From contig CAYZCE010000021.1 of NCBI GenBank assembly GCA_964476835.1, positions 1 through 36,826 of the forward strand: a stretch of 36,826 nucleotides of DNA. The letters are read 5' to 3'. Made by a program: the position numbers and the translations under genes. The DNA is from PALSA-926 sp964476835 (GTDB lineage: Bacteria; Pseudomonadota; Alphaproteobacteria; Micavibrionales; UBA2020). Positions 9,856 to 17,929 of this stretch are shown piece after piece. Under the pieces are notes generated by a model, which ran no database searches, had not been told where the DNA came from, and worked only from the letters and a program-made list of their open reading frames with translations. Each line of letters opens with the position of its first letter. Within the stretch, counting starts at the first letter, position 1.

Positions 9856-10497
9856 ATGAGCGACGAAAAACCCAAGGCCCGCGTGACCGACGTCAAGCGC
9901 GTCTTCAACGGTTTCTTCAAGGTCGACGAATACGACGTCGAGGTGGACAACCACGACGGCGGCACGCGCAACCTGAAGCGTCTGGTGTTCGAGCGCGGCC
10001 ACGCCGTCGCCATCCTCGGCTACGACCCTGCGCGCGACGAAGTGCTGCTCATCAACGAGATGCGCATCGGCATGCTGGCGGCGGGCGACGACCCCTTCGC
10101 CGACGCACTGCCTGCGGGCATGATCGACAAAGGCGAAACCGCGATTGATGCGGCCAAGCGCGAGATGGTCGAGGAAACCGGCCTCACGCTCAACAACCCC
10201 AAGCTGATCCACCCCGGCGCCTATGTGAGCGCGGGCGGCACGTCGGAGCGCCTTGCGCTCGTCTTCGGCATCGTCGACATGACGCAAGCGGGCGGCGTGC
10301 ACGGCCACGCGGGCGAGGGGGAGGACATCAAGTCCGTCGTCGTCCCCGCCGACGAATTCATCCGCCGCGCCGAGGCCGGAACGATCACCGGGATGAGCGC
10401 TCTGGCGGCGGCCTTCTGGTTGGCCGTCCACCGCGCCGAATTGCGCGCCCCGGCCACCCCCAGCCAGCCGAAAAAGCCTGACTTCCCAATTGTTTAA
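9856..10497 (+). CDS. Nudix hydrolase, ADP-ribose pyrophosphatase type
   Basis: This enzyme probably hydrolyses ADP-ribose or related nucleoside diphosphate sugars to AMP and a sugar phosphate. The 213-residue product has a complete Nudix box beginning GMIDKGET and continuing AAKREMVEETGL (about residues 92-114), with all the catalytic Glu residues. Downstream, GAYVSAGGTSERLALVFG fits the NudF/TrgB subgroup of ADP-ribose pyrophosphatases. The N-terminal beta domain (VFNGFFKVDEYDV) also fits. ATG 9856 is chosen because AAGGAG lies 8 nt upstream; a GTG at 9847 overlaps that site. Confidence 0.88.
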   Translation: MSDEKPKARVTDVKRVFNGFFKVDEYDVEVDNHDGGTRNLKRLVFERGHAVAILGYDPARDEVLLINEMRIGMLAAGDDPFADALPAGMIDKGETAIDAAKREMVEETGLTLNNPKLIHPGAYVSAGGTSERLALVFGIVDMTQAGGVHGHAGEGEDIKSVVVPADEFIRRAEAGTITGMSALAAAFWLAVHRAELRAPATPSQPKKPDFPIV

Positions 10498-10546
10498 TCT
10501 GTAAAACAAAACCCTTCGCCAACCGAAAAATATTTTGTTCTGGCTC

Positions 10547-10574
10547 TTGGCCTTTTCGTAGCTTACGATAAACT
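10547..10574 (+). promoter_or_regulatory. Candidate promoter for the Ala/Lys-rich exported protein
   Basis: TTGGCC (10547-10552) and TAAACT (10569-10574) are 16 bp apart. The implied leader is about 80 nt and contains a short hairpin (CCCGCTGG with CCAGTGGG, one G-U pair). The match to consensus is modest. Confidence 0.3.
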
Positions 10575-10659
10575 TACATGCCGCATCTCAAGGTGCGATT
10601 CTCTCCCGCTGGGTGCCAGTGGGACGGAAAAAATGCATAAAACTCAAGGAGAAACCACA

Positions 10660-10923
10660 ATGATCAAGTACGCACTCGTTGCAGTTCTGGCCCTCGCCGT
10701 CGCTGCTCCCTCTCTCGCTCACGCTGCTGACGCCGCTGCTCCCGCTACGACCGAAGCTGCTGCTGCTCCGGCTGCTGATGCCGCTGCCGCTCCTGCCGCT
10801 GAAAAGAAGGTAGAGAAGAAGGCTGAAAAGAAGGCCGCTCACAAGCATCACAAGAAGCACGGCAAGAAGGCTGAAGTTAAGGCTGAAGCCGCTCCGGCTG
10901 CTGAAGGCGAAATGAACAAGTAA
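10660..10923 (+). CDS. Small exported Ala/Lys/His-rich protein
   Basis: The 87-residue product has a clear signal peptide (MIKYALVAVLALAVAAPSLA, likely cut after AHA). An Ala/Pro-rich stretch follows, then a basic segment with Lys-Lys pairs and a KHHKKHGKK cluster. I do not recognise a family; such low-complexity exported proteins are common in alphaproteobacteria and their function is not known. The codon choice (mainly GCT for Ala, AAG for Lys) differs from neighbours and resembles highly expressed genes. ATG 10660 is preceded by AAGGAG. A strong terminator follows 20 bp after the stop. Confidence 0.75.
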   Translation: MIKYALVAVLALAVAAPSLAHAADAAAPATTEAAAAPAADAAAAPAAEKKVEKKAEKKAAHKHHKKHGKKAEVKAEAAPAAEGEMNK

Positions 10924-10943
10924 TTGTTCGGCTCACGCCAAAG

Positions 10944-10975
10944 AAAAAGCCCGCCGTATTGGCGGGCTTTTTTTT
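10944..10975 (+). terminator. Rho-independent terminator, usable from both sides
   Basis: A 9-12 bp stem (AAGCCCGCC with GGCGGGCTT, loop GTATT) is followed by eight T on the plus strand and flanked by an A-run on the left. It should stop transcription of the small exported protein gene and also of serA arriving from the other side. Confidence 0.9.
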
Positions 10976-10993
10976 GTCCGGTTTTTGCGCCGT

Positions 10994-12577
10994 TTAGAAC
11001 TTCAGCGTCAGCACGCGCTCGACTTGCTCGAGCTTGGTGATCTTGGCGAGGACGGCGTCGGAGACCGGCTCGTCGACCGAGATCAGCGCGATCGCGCGGT
11101 TCTTGCCTGCGATGCGGCCTAGCGTGAAGTCGGCGATGTTGATCTTGGCGTCGCCGAGGATCGTGCCCACCGCGCCGATCAGGCCCGGCTTGTCGAGGTT
11201 CTGCACATAGAGCATCTGCTTGCCGAGGCTGGTTTCGCACGGCACGCCGTTGATGTCGATGATGCGCGGGCGGTCGCCGAAGATGGTGCCGGCCACGGTG
11301 TTCTGGCCCTTCGCGGTCGTGACGGTGACGGTCACCTGCGTCTGGTAGGTGTCGCACTTGTCGCGCTTGGTTTCGCTGATGGCGATGCCGATTTCCTTGG
11401 CTTTGGCGGGGGCGGAGACGATGTTGACGCCTTCCATCGAGGGCTTGAGGAACCCGGCCACGATCAGTGCGGTCAGCGGCTTGACGTTGAGGCTGGAAAC
11501 GGAACCTGCGTATTCGATGCGGATTTCCGTGGGCGCGCCTTCGACCAGTTGCCCGGCGAAGCTGCCGAGCTGATCGGCGAGCGTCATGTAGGGCTTGAGT
11601 TTCGGCGCGTCTTCAGCAGATACGCTCGGCATGTTGACGGCGTTGGCGACAGCGCCTTGCAGCAGGAAGTCAGCCATCTGTTCCGCGACCTGCAGCGCCA
11701 CGTTCTCCTGCGCTTCCACGGTGGAGGCGCCAAGGTGCGGCGTGCAGACGACGTTTTCGTGGCCGAAGAGGGCGTTGGACTTCGCCGGTTCTTCCTCGAA
11801 CACATCGAGCGCCGCGCCTGCGACCTGGCCGCTGTCGAGCGCCGCCTTGAGGTCGGCTTCGACGATCAGCCCGCCGCGCGCGCAGTTGATCAGGCGCACG
11901 CCCTTCTTCATTTTTGCGATGGCGGCGGCGTTGATGATGCCTTTGGTGCCTTCGGTCATCGGCGTGTGCAGCGTGATGAAGTCGGAGCGCTTGATGACGT
12001 CTTCCAGCTCGACCTTTTCAACGCCGAGCGATACCGCGCGTTCCGCCGAGAGGAAGGGGTCGAAGGCGATGACCTTCATCTTGAGGCCGACGGCGCGGTC
12101 GGCGACGATGGCGCCGATGTTGCCGCAGCCGATGACGCCAAGCGTCTTGCCGAAGAGTTCCTGCCCCATGTACTTCGACTTCTCCCACTTGCCCGCGTGG
12201 GTGGAGGCGTTGGCGGAGGGGATCTGGCGCGCCAGCGCCATCATCATGGCGATGGTGTGCTCGGCGGTCGTGATCGAGTTGCCGTAGGGCGTGTTCATGA
12301 CGACGACGCCCGATTGGGTGGCGGCGGGCACGTCGACGTTGTCGACGCCGATGCCGGCGCGGCCGATGACTTTCAGCTTGCCTGCAGACTTCAAAATGTC
12401 AGCGGTGACCTTGGTGGAGGAACGCACGGCGAGGCCGTCGTAATTGGCGATCTCTGCCTTGAGCTCTTCGGGCTTGAGGTCGGTCTTGACGACGACGTCG
12501 ACGCCGCGGGACTTGAAGATTTCTTCCGCCTGCTTGCTCATCTTGTCGCTGATCAGGACTTTGGGCTTGGTGGTCAT
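10994..12577 (-). CDS. serA: D-3-phosphoglycerate dehydrogenase SerA
   Basis: SerA catalyses the first step of serine synthesis, oxidising 3-phosphoglycerate with NAD. The 527-residue length fits the long type with an intervening domain and a C-terminal ACT domain. The Rossmann motif VIGCGNIGAIVADRA and the catalytic loop CTPHLGASTVEAQENVA are present. The conserved NCARGGLI stretch is also there. The ACT domain (about 455-527) begins MLYVQNLDKPGLIGAVGTIL and probably senses serine. The ATG at 12577 lies 1 bp after the serC stop, so the two are co-transcribed. Confidence 0.97.
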   Translation of the reverse strand: MTTKPKVLISDKMSKQAEEIFKSRGVDVVVKTDLKPEELKAEIANYDGLAVRSSTKVTADILKSAGKLKVIGRAGIGVDNVDVPAATQSGVVVMNTPYGNSITTAEHTIAMMMALARQIPSANASTHAGKWEKSKYMGQELFGKTLGVIGCGNIGAIVADRAVGLKMKVIAFDPFLSAERAVSLGVEKVELEDVIKRSDFITLHTPMTEGTKGIINAAAIAKMKKGVRLINCARGGLIVEADLKAALDSGQVAGAALDVFEEEPAKSNALFGHENVVCTPHLGASTVEAQENVALQVAEQMADFLLQGAVANAVNMPSVSAEDAPKLKPYMTLADQLGSFAGQLVEGAPTEIRIEYAGSVSSLNVKPLTALIVAGFLKPSMEGVNIVSAPAKAKEIGIAISETKRDKCDTYQTQVTVTVTTAKGQNTVAGTIFGDRPRIIDINGVPCETSLGKQMLYVQNLDKPGLIGAVGTILGDAKINIADFTLGRIAGKNRAIALISVDEPVSDAVLAKITKLEQVERVLTLKF

Positions 12578-12578
12578 G

Positions 12579-13757
12579 TTATGCTGCCTTCGCTTGTTCT
12601 TGTGCCTTTACCGTCTCATACGCCCAGTGGATCCACTCCAGGCAGATCTTGAGGTCGCTGGCCTCGACCGTCGCGCCGCCCCACAGGCGGTACGAGGCGG
12701 GGCTGTCGCGGTGGTTGGCGATTTCGAACGCGATGCCGTCCTTGTCCAGCATCTTCTCGGTTTCCTTGATGAGCTTCAGCTGGGCCTCGTTGTCGTGGGC
12801 GAGGAACCAGGGATCGACGACCTTGAAGCAGATCGCGGTGTTGGAGCGGATCGCCTTCGTCTCGGGCAGGAATTCCGCCCAGTAGGTCTTCTCGACCCAT
12901 TGCTCGACGACATGCAGGTTGTCTTGCGAGCGCTTGAGCAGCGCGGGCAGGCCGCCGATGCCTTCCGCCCACTTGAGCGTATCGAGATGGTCTTCGACGC
13001 AGAGCATGGAAGGCGTGTTGATCGTCTTGCCTTCGAAAGGCTCGTCGAACAGCTTGTCGCCCTTCTTGATGCGGAAGATCTTCGGCATCGGCCAGCTGGG
13101 CGTGTAGCTTTCAAGGCGCGCGACGGCGCGGGGGGAGAGCGCGAGCATCCCGTGCGCCGCTTCGCCGCCGAGGGCCTTTTGCCACGACCACGTGACGACG
13201 TCGAGCTTGTCCCACGGCATGTCCATCGCGAAGACGGCGGAGGTCGCGTCGCAGAAGGTCAGGCCCTTGCGGTCGGCCTTGATCCAGTCGCCGTTGGGAA
13301 CCTTGACGCCCGAGGTGGTGCCGTTCCACGTGAAGATCACGTCGCGGTCGGTGTCTACTTTCGAGAGGTCGGAAATCTGGCCGAAGGGCACGTCGAACAC
13401 GCGCACGTCTTTAATTTTGAGTTGCTTGACGACGTCCTCGACCCAGTGCTTGCCGAAGACTTCCCATGCCAGCACATCGACGCCGTTGGGGCCGAGCAGC
13501 GACCACATCGCCATCTCGATCGCGCCGGTGTCGGAAGCGGGGACGATGGCGAGCTTCCAGTCCTTCGGCATGCCGAGGATGGATTTGGATTTCTCGATGA
13601 CGTCCGCGATGCGCTTCACGCCGACGCCCGCGCGGTGCGAGCGGCCGAGCAGCGCGCCCTTGAGCGCGTCGAAGGACCAGCCGGGGCGCTTGGCGCAGGG
13701 ACCGGAAGAGAAGCAGGGGTTGTGGGGTTTCGCCGTCGGGCGCGCGGGAATCGTCAT
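12579..13757 (-). CDS. serC: Phosphoserine aminotransferase SerC, alphaproteobacterial/Methanosarcina type
   Basis: SerC is the PLP enzyme that converts 3-phosphohydroxypyruvate and glutamate to phosphoserine. The 392-residue product opens with KPHNPCFSSGPCAKRPGW and has the PLP-lysine segment VVTWSWQKALGGEAAHG. This is the variant found in alphaproteobacteria and Methanosarcina, distinct from the enterobacterial enzyme. I set the start at ATG 13757, which has AAGGAG 9 nt upstream; the open frame runs 132 codons further upstream but only as the shadow of serB. It forms an operon with serA and is divergent from serB. Confidence 0.96.
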   Translation of the reverse strand: MTIPARPTAKPHNPCFSSGPCAKRPGWSFDALKGALLGRSHRAGVGVKRIADVIEKSKSILGMPKDWKLAIVPASDTGAIEMAMWSLLGPNGVDVLAWEVFGKHWVEDVVKQLKIKDVRVFDVPFGQISDLSKVDTDRDVIFTWNGTTSGVKVPNGDWIKADRKGLTFCDATSAVFAMDMPWDKLDVVTWSWQKALGGEAAHGMLALSPRAVARLESYTPSWPMPKIFRIKKGDKLFDEPFEGKTINTPSMLCVEDHLDTLKWAEGIGGLPALLKRSQDNLHVVEQWVEKTYWAEFLPETKAIRSNTAICFKVVDPWFLAHDNEAQLKLIKETEKMLDKDGIAFEIANHRDSPASYRLWGGATVEASDLKICLEWIHWAYETVKAQEQAKAA

Positions 13758-13833
13758 TGTAAAATCTCCTTTGCAATACGCATGGATTTTATACGCCTCC
13801 ACCGCTATAGTCACCAGTAAATAGGAGCTTTTC

Positions 13834-14712
13834 ATGGGTACGATCATCACCATCGTCGGCGCGGTCGACGGGGCTATGCAGGAGAAGGCGTTGGCGCGGG
13901 TCAAGGCTGTCGGCGTCGACGGCATCGCGGTCGATGTGCTGCATCCCGGCCGCGCCATCGACCTGCGTTTGCAGCAAAGGTCGACCGACCTCACCGCCGC
14001 GCTGCGCCATGCCTTGCAAGACCTCGGCGCTTTTGACATTTTCGTGCAGCCGGATGCGCCCTCCCGCAAGAAAAAATTACTGATTGCGGACATGGACGCG
14101 ACGATGGTGCGGCAGGAGACGCTGGATGAGCTGGCCGCGCACTTCAACCTCAAGGATCAGGTCGCCGCGATTACCGAAAAAGCCATGCGCGGCGAGGTCG
14201 ATTTCCACGAAGCGCTGCGCCAGCGCGTGCGCCTGCTCAAGGGCTTGCCGGTGAGCGCGCTGCATGAAACCTTGCGCGAGATCGAATATTCGCCGGGCGC
14301 GAAAACGCTGGTGCAGGCGATGCGGCGGCAGGGGGCGACCTGTGTGCTCGTCTCGGGCGGCTTTGACATCTTCACGGGCGCGGTGGCGGCGACGCTTGGT
14401 TTTCATAAGGATTTCAGCAACCGCCTCGAGATCGTCGGTGACCGCCTGACCGGCGAGGTGATCCCGCCCATCGTCGATAAATTCACCAAGGAAAAACAAG
14501 TCGTTGAGCAAGCCGCCGCCCGCGGCTGCCCGCTGGATGATGTGGTCGCGGTCGGCGACGGTGCCAACGATATCCCGATGTTGCTGAAGGCCGGGGCAGG
14601 CGTCGGTTATTTCGCCAAGCCCGCGGTCGTCGCCGCGACGCCCCACCAGATCCGCCACACCGACCTCACCGCCATATTATATATGCAGGGATATCGGCAT
14701 GCGGAGCTTTAA
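13834..14712 (+). CDS. serB: Phosphoserine phosphatase SerB
   Basis: SerB catalyses the last step of serine synthesis. The 292-residue HAD-family enzyme shows motif I DMDATMV (the nucleophile Asp), motif II LVSGGFDIF, the Lys region DKFTKEKQ and motif IV GDGANDIPML. The ~80-residue N-terminal domain is ACT-like, as in long bacterial SerB. AGGAG precedes ATG 13834. The gene is divergent from serCA with 76 bp between starts, so all three serine enzymes are clustered. Confidence 0.97.
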   Translation: MGTIITIVGAVDGAMQEKALARVKAVGVDGIAVDVLHPGRAIDLRLQQRSTDLTAALRHALQDLGAFDIFVQPDAPSRKKKLLIADMDATMVRQETLDELAAHFNLKDQVAAITEKAMRGEVDFHEALRQRVRLLKGLPVSALHETLREIEYSPGAKTLVQAMRRQGATCVLVSGGFDIFTGAVAATLGFHKDFSNRLEIVGDRLTGEVIPPIVDKFTKEKQVVEQAAARGCPLDDVVAVGDGANDIPMLLKAGAGVGYFAKPAVVAATPHQIRHTDLTAILYMQGYRHAEL

Positions 14713-14715
14713 AGG

Positions 14716-14744
14716 TTGTGCCGCCGGCATTGCCTTGGCATAAT
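14716..14744 (+). promoter_or_regulatory. Candidate leaderless promoter for the 167-residue protein gene
   Basis: TTGTGC (14716-14721) and CATAAT (14739-14744) are spaced by 17 bp, and the -10 ends 7 bp before ATG 14752. No Shine-Dalgarno is present. This favours ATG 14752 over the ATG at 14743, which lies inside the -10 box. Confidence 0.4.
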
Positions 14745-14751
14745 GTCGGCC

Positions 14752-15255
14752 ATGAACAATCAAAAAGTCGAAATCGAATACGCGCTGGGTCAGGACGCTT
14801 ATAAGGTCGTGCTCACGGCCGCGTCGCTGGATGTTTTCACGGCGGCGGCGGAAAACCCGGATATCCTCGGCCTGACGGGCGAGAAGCTGGTCGCGGCGCT
14901 GGTCGACTTCGCCGCCGGCGGCATCACCGGTATCGAGCGTTACAAGAACGGCAAGCTCAACGACGGCCCTGCGGGCGAACCTGCCATCATCGTCTTGCAG
15001 GACGGCCATCCGCGCCATGTGCGCCTCTATCAAGACGGCAAGCTGCGCGATGGCAAGAACGGCGAACCGGCATCGCAGGATTTCGTCGTCGGCGTGCTGA
15101 TGGCGGCGACGACCTATGCCTATAATAATCCAAAAATCTTCCGCCAGCTGACGCGCCTTGAAGTCAAGGAACTGCCCGAGACGATCGAGAAGAACAAACG
15201 CGACGCCGCGCAGGCTGCGTACTGGCGTCAGGTCAAGTTTTCAGGGCCGAAATAA
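14752..15255 (+). CDS. Uncharacterised protein with two NGKL/DGKL repeat motifs
   Basis: I do not recognise this 167-residue soluble protein. It contains two related motifs, RYKNGKLNDGPAGEPA and LYQDGKLRDGKNGEPA, about 30 residues apart, which resemble beta-hairpin toxin/MORN-like repeat units. The rest is alpha-helical (for example GVLMAATTYAYNNPKIFRQL). It has no signal peptide. It follows serB by 39 bp but appears to have its own leaderless promoter. The last 23 bp overlap the convergent coaBC gene. Confidence 0.7.
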   Translation: MNNQKVEIEYALGQDAYKVVLTAASLDVFTAAAENPDILGLTGEKLVAALVDFAAGGITGIERYKNGKLNDGPAGEPAIIVLQDGHPRHVRLYQDGKLRDGKNGEPASQDFVVGVLMAATTYAYNNPKIFRQLTRLEVKELPETIEKNKRDAAQAAYWRQVKFSGPK

Positions 15256-16456
15256 TCTCTTCCACCAGCTTCGCCGCGACGTCGTCCTTGGTCATCTTCG
15301 GCCAGGGCGTGATACGCGTTTTCTTGGGCGTTCGCTGCACGAGGTTGACGGTGTTGAAGTCGCCGCCGAAGACGCCCGTGCCGGGGCCGACGTCGTTGGC
15401 CAGGATCCAGTCGCAATTCTTTGACGCCAGTTTCTTCTCTGCATGCGCCTTGAGGTCGGCGGTCTCGGCGGCGAAGCCGATCACCAGCTTCGGCCGTTTC
15501 TTTCCGGCATTCGAGATGGTCTTGAGGATGTCGACGTTCTCGACCAGGCTCACCTCGGGCGCGCCCTTGCCTTTCTTGATCTTGTCCTTGGCCGGCTTCG
15601 CGGGCTTCCAGTCGGCGACGGCGGCGACGCAGACGGCGATATCGGCGGGCATCGTCTGCATCACGGCCTTCAGCATCTCGTCCGCCGAAGTGACGCGGAT
15701 GGTGGTGACGCCCGGCGGCGTGTCTTCATAGCTCGGGCCGCTGACCAGCGTGACCTCGGCGCCCGCGCTGGCGAGTGCGTATGCAATCGCATAGCCCTGC
15801 TTGCCGGAGGAGAAATTGCCGATGAAGCGCACCGGGTCGATGGCCTCATAGGTCGGGCCAGCCGTCACCACGGCGCGGAAGCCCTCCAGCGCGCGGGCGT
15901 GGCTGAAATGTGCGGCGAGGCGGTCGAGGATGTCGGGCACCTCGATCATGCGTCCCTTGCCACTCTCGCCGCAGGCCATGATGCCGGCGGCGGGCGCCAG
16001 CACCTCGATCCCGCGCAGGCGCAGCAGGGCGATATTGTGCTGGGTGGCGAGGTTCTCCCACATCATCGGGTTCATCGCAGGTGCGACCATCACGGGCTTG
16101 TCGGTCGCCATCAGGACGGTCGAGGCCAGGTCGTCGCAGGTGCCGTGCGCCAGCTTGGCGAGCGTATTGGCGCTGGCGGGGGCGACCAGCACGACGTCGG
16201 CCTCGCGGCTGAGGCGGATATGGCCCATCTCGGTCTCGTCCTTGAGCGACCAGAGGTCGGTATAGACCTCCTGTTGGCTCAGGCTGGCCATCAACAGGGG
16301 CGTGATGAACTTCTGCGCCGCGCCGGTCATAACGCAGCGCACCGTGGCACCGCGCTCGCGCAGGCGACGGACAAGGTCGGCGCATTTATAGGCGGCGACG
16401 CTGCCGGTGATGATGAGCAGGATCGACTTGTTATTGAGCGGGTCGCTGGCTGTCAT
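15233..16456 (-). CDS. coaBC: CoaBC, bifunctional phosphopantothenoylcysteine synthetase/decarboxylase
   Basis: The enzyme couples cysteine to phosphopantothenate (CoaB) and then decarboxylates the product with FMN (CoaC) in coenzyme A synthesis. The 407-residue product has the CoaC part first: GSVAAYKCADLVRRLRERG, the catalytic His in EMGHIRLSREAD, PAMNPMMWEN and the active-site flap MACGESGKGRM. CoaB follows with GPTYEAIDPVRFIGNFSSG and the NVDILK Lys. ATG 16456 has AAGG upstream and overlaps the end of the Sel1-repeat gene by 26 bp, suggesting coupling. Confidence 0.96.
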   Translation of the reverse strand: MTASDPLNNKSILLIITGSVAAYKCADLVRRLRERGATVRCVMTGAAQKFITPLLMASLSQQEVYTDLWSLKDETEMGHIRLSREADVVLVAPASANTLAKLAHGTCDDLASTVLMATDKPVMVAPAMNPMMWENLATQHNIALLRLRGIEVLAPAAGIMACGESGKGRMIEVPDILDRLAAHFSHARALEGFRAVVTAGPTYEAIDPVRFIGNFSSGKQGYAIAYALASAGAEVTLVSGPSYEDTPPGVTTIRVTSADEMLKAVMQTMPADIAVCVAAVADWKPAKPAKDKIKKGKGAPEVSLVENVDILKTISNAGKKRPKLVIGFAAETADLKAHAEKKLASKNCDWILANDVGPGTGVFGGDFNTVNLVQRTPKKTRITPWPKMTKDDVAAKLVEEIISALKT

Positions 16457-17360
16457 GGGCTTGCCTTTTTTCAATCTCGGTGAGGCGCGCGCGTGCATGG
16501 GGGTCGCCCCGGCGCGCGGCGCGGGTGTAAAGGGTGCGGGCAGAATCGAAGTCGCCCTGATTGTAGAAGCTGTCCGCCACGCGGTTGAGCCAATAAGGCG
16601 CAGCGGTGGGGGCGGCGGAGATGCGTTCCGCCCATTTGAGCGACTGCGCGGGGTCGGCCGGCACACCGTCGCCCTTCTCGTAGATGGTGCTGAGCATCAT
16701 CTGCGCCTGCAAAAGGTCGAGGTCGGCGGCCTTGGTGAGCCAGTCGATCGAGGTTTTGGGGTCGCGCGCGCGGATCATGTTGGCCAAGTCGTACATCGCC
16801 ACGCGGTGCCCGCCCTCGGCGGCCTTGGTCAGCCAGTATTCGGCCTTCTTGAGGTCGGGTGGTTGCTTATAATTATGGTAGAATGTGCCGAGGCGGAACT
16901 GCGCGTCGCCCGCGTTCTGCTGTGCGGCGGCGAGGAACCATTTCTCGGCCTCTTTATCATCCGTCTTCGCGCCGCTGTAATGCGCTTCCGCATAAATGAA
17001 GCCGAGGCGCAATTGCGCGAGGCCGTGTCCCTGACGCGCGGCCTTGAGATACCATTGCTTCGCGGTGGCGAAATCGGTCTTGCTGTCGTCGTTCGAGAAG
17101 TAGTGCTCGCCCATCTGGTACTGCGCATCGGCGTCGCCGGCTTGCGCGGCCTTGAGGTACCATGCTTGCGCTTGGGTATCGTCCGCGGTCTTGCCGCAGG
17201 TGCCTTTGTCATAGGCGACGGCGGTGAGGTAGGCATCATGCGCGCCGGATGATGCACCCGGGCAAGGGATGCCATTTTCCAATTCTTGGGCAGCCGCGCC
17301 ATGCGAAAGACAGAGGAGCGTCAGGACGAGGGCTGTGAGTCGGGGGGTGATTCGCGGCAT
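16431..17360 (-). CDS. Exported Sel1-like (TPR) repeat protein
   Basis: The 309-residue product has a signal peptide (ALVLTLLCLSHGAAAQ) and then about six Sel1-type repeats, seen as recurring AQAWYLKAAQAGDADAQYQM-like units from about residue 60 to 250. Sel1 repeats form superhelical scaffolds for protein contacts. The role here is unknown. The frame continues 48 codons upstream to an ATG at 17504, but that part is AT-rich, unlike the gene, and lacks a signal sequence at its front. I therefore start at 17360. No good Shine-Dalgarno is visible. It overlaps coaBC by 26 bp. Confidence 0.8.
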   Translation of the reverse strand: MPRITPRLTALVLTLLCLSHGAAAQELENGIPCPGASSGAHDAYLTAVAYDKGTCGKTADDTQAQAWYLKAAQAGDADAQYQMGEHYFSNDDSKTDFATAKQWYLKAARQGHGLAQLRLGFIYAEAHYSGAKTDDKEAEKWFLAAAQQNAGDAQFRLGTFYHNYKQPPDLKKAEYWLTKAAEGGHRVAMYDLANMIRARDPKTSIDWLTKAADLDLLQAQMMLSTIYEKGDGVPADPAQSLKWAERISAAPTAAPYWLNRVADSFYNQGDFDSARTLYTRAARRGDPHARARLTEIEKRQAHDSQRPAQ

Positions 17361-17592
17361 TTCAAAAAAAATTTTTCGTTCTTTTTTTGCCGCGCGCGCG
17401 AAAATTCTTTTTACGTTTGTGGAAAAAAAATCGTCGAGCGTCGCACACCAAGCGGCGAAATTTTCTGCGGAGATCGGAGAGATTTTTTGAAACGTCGGCG
17501 TCATGGTCGCCCATCAAAAGAGCACTGCATAAATTTTATCGCGATTGCGCTTAAAATAAAGTAAATACGCGCATTTCCCGCAGGTTGTGCCC
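17361..17592. other. AT-rich intergenic region upstream of the Sel1 gene
   Basis: This stretch is markedly AT-rich, with several A or T runs of 7-9 and one alternating CG run (17391-17400). It probably holds the promoter of the Sel1-repeat gene; I could not pick a convincing pair of hexamers. No RNA gene is recognisable. Confidence 0.4.
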
Positions 17593-17628
17593 AAAAAAAG
17601 AGAAGGGCACCTTTGGGGTGCCCTTCTC
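17593..17628 (-). terminator. Rho-independent terminator of the H1-like peptide gene
   Basis: A perfect 12-bp stem (GAGAAGGGCACC with GGTGCCCTTCTC, 5-nt loop) is followed on the minus strand by seven T. It begins 21 bp after the stop of the 27-residue gene. Confidence 0.88.
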
Positions 17629-17649
17629 CTACAAAACAAGTCGTCAGAC

Positions 17650-17733
17650 TTATTTCTTCTTCTTGGCAGCTGCCTTCTTCTTCTTCGGAGCAGCCTTCTT
17701 GGTAGCCTTCTTTGCTTTTTTCTTAACAGCCAT
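17650..17733 (-). CDS. 27-residue histone H1-like Lys/Ala peptide
   Basis: The product is 27 residues: MAVKKKAKKATKKAAPKKKK followed by AAAKKKK. More than half the residues are Lys, with the KKAxxKK spacing of bacterial histone H1-like (Hc1-type) tails. DNA or RNA binding is inferred from composition. AGGGA lies 9 nt upstream of the ATG. The gene is isolated, with a TTGACA/TATGAT promoter and its own strong terminator, so it is very likely a true small gene. Codons favour AAG and GCT, as in highly expressed genes. Confidence 0.78.
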   Translation of the reverse strand: MAVKKKAKKATKKAAPKKKKAAAKKKK

Positions 17734-17809
17734 TGTAGTGTTCCCTATTTCAGAGGTTGACCAAATCGAAAATGCCTCGGTTTTCACCGCGCATCCTCGA
17801 CATAAGAGA

Positions 17810-17839
17810 ATCATAAAACGAAATTTCACACCTTGTCAA
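17810..17839 (-). promoter_or_regulatory. Near-consensus promoter of the H1-like peptide gene
   Basis: A perfect TTGACA (17834-17839) and TATGAT (17810-17815) are 18 bp apart on the minus strand. The leader is about 70 nt before the ATG at 17733. This is the best sigma-70 type promoter in the window. Confidence 0.75.
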
Positions 17840-17850
17840 AACTTATTCAC

Positions 17851-17885
17851 AAAAAAGACCCGGAGGTCACCCTCCGGGTCTTTTT
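17851..17885 (-). terminator. Rho-independent terminator of the Ala/Pro-rich exported protein gene
   Basis: A 10-bp stem (GACCCGGAGG with CCTCCGGGTC, loop TCAC) is flanked by six A and five T, so it can act in both directions. On the minus strand it ends the upstream exported-protein gene, 12 bp before the -35 of the H1-like gene. Confidence 0.9.
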
Positions 17886-17929
17886 GTTGCTTCACGTCTT
17901 TCGATCAGAGAGAGCGTGACGCGCGCGAA

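Noticed and set aside
13758..14153. 132-codon upstream extension of serC
   Set aside because: It only mirrors serB; a good ribosome site supports ATG 13757.
17361..17504. 48-codon upstream extension of the Sel1-repeat protein
   Set aside because: AT-rich sequence, and it would bury the signal peptide internally.
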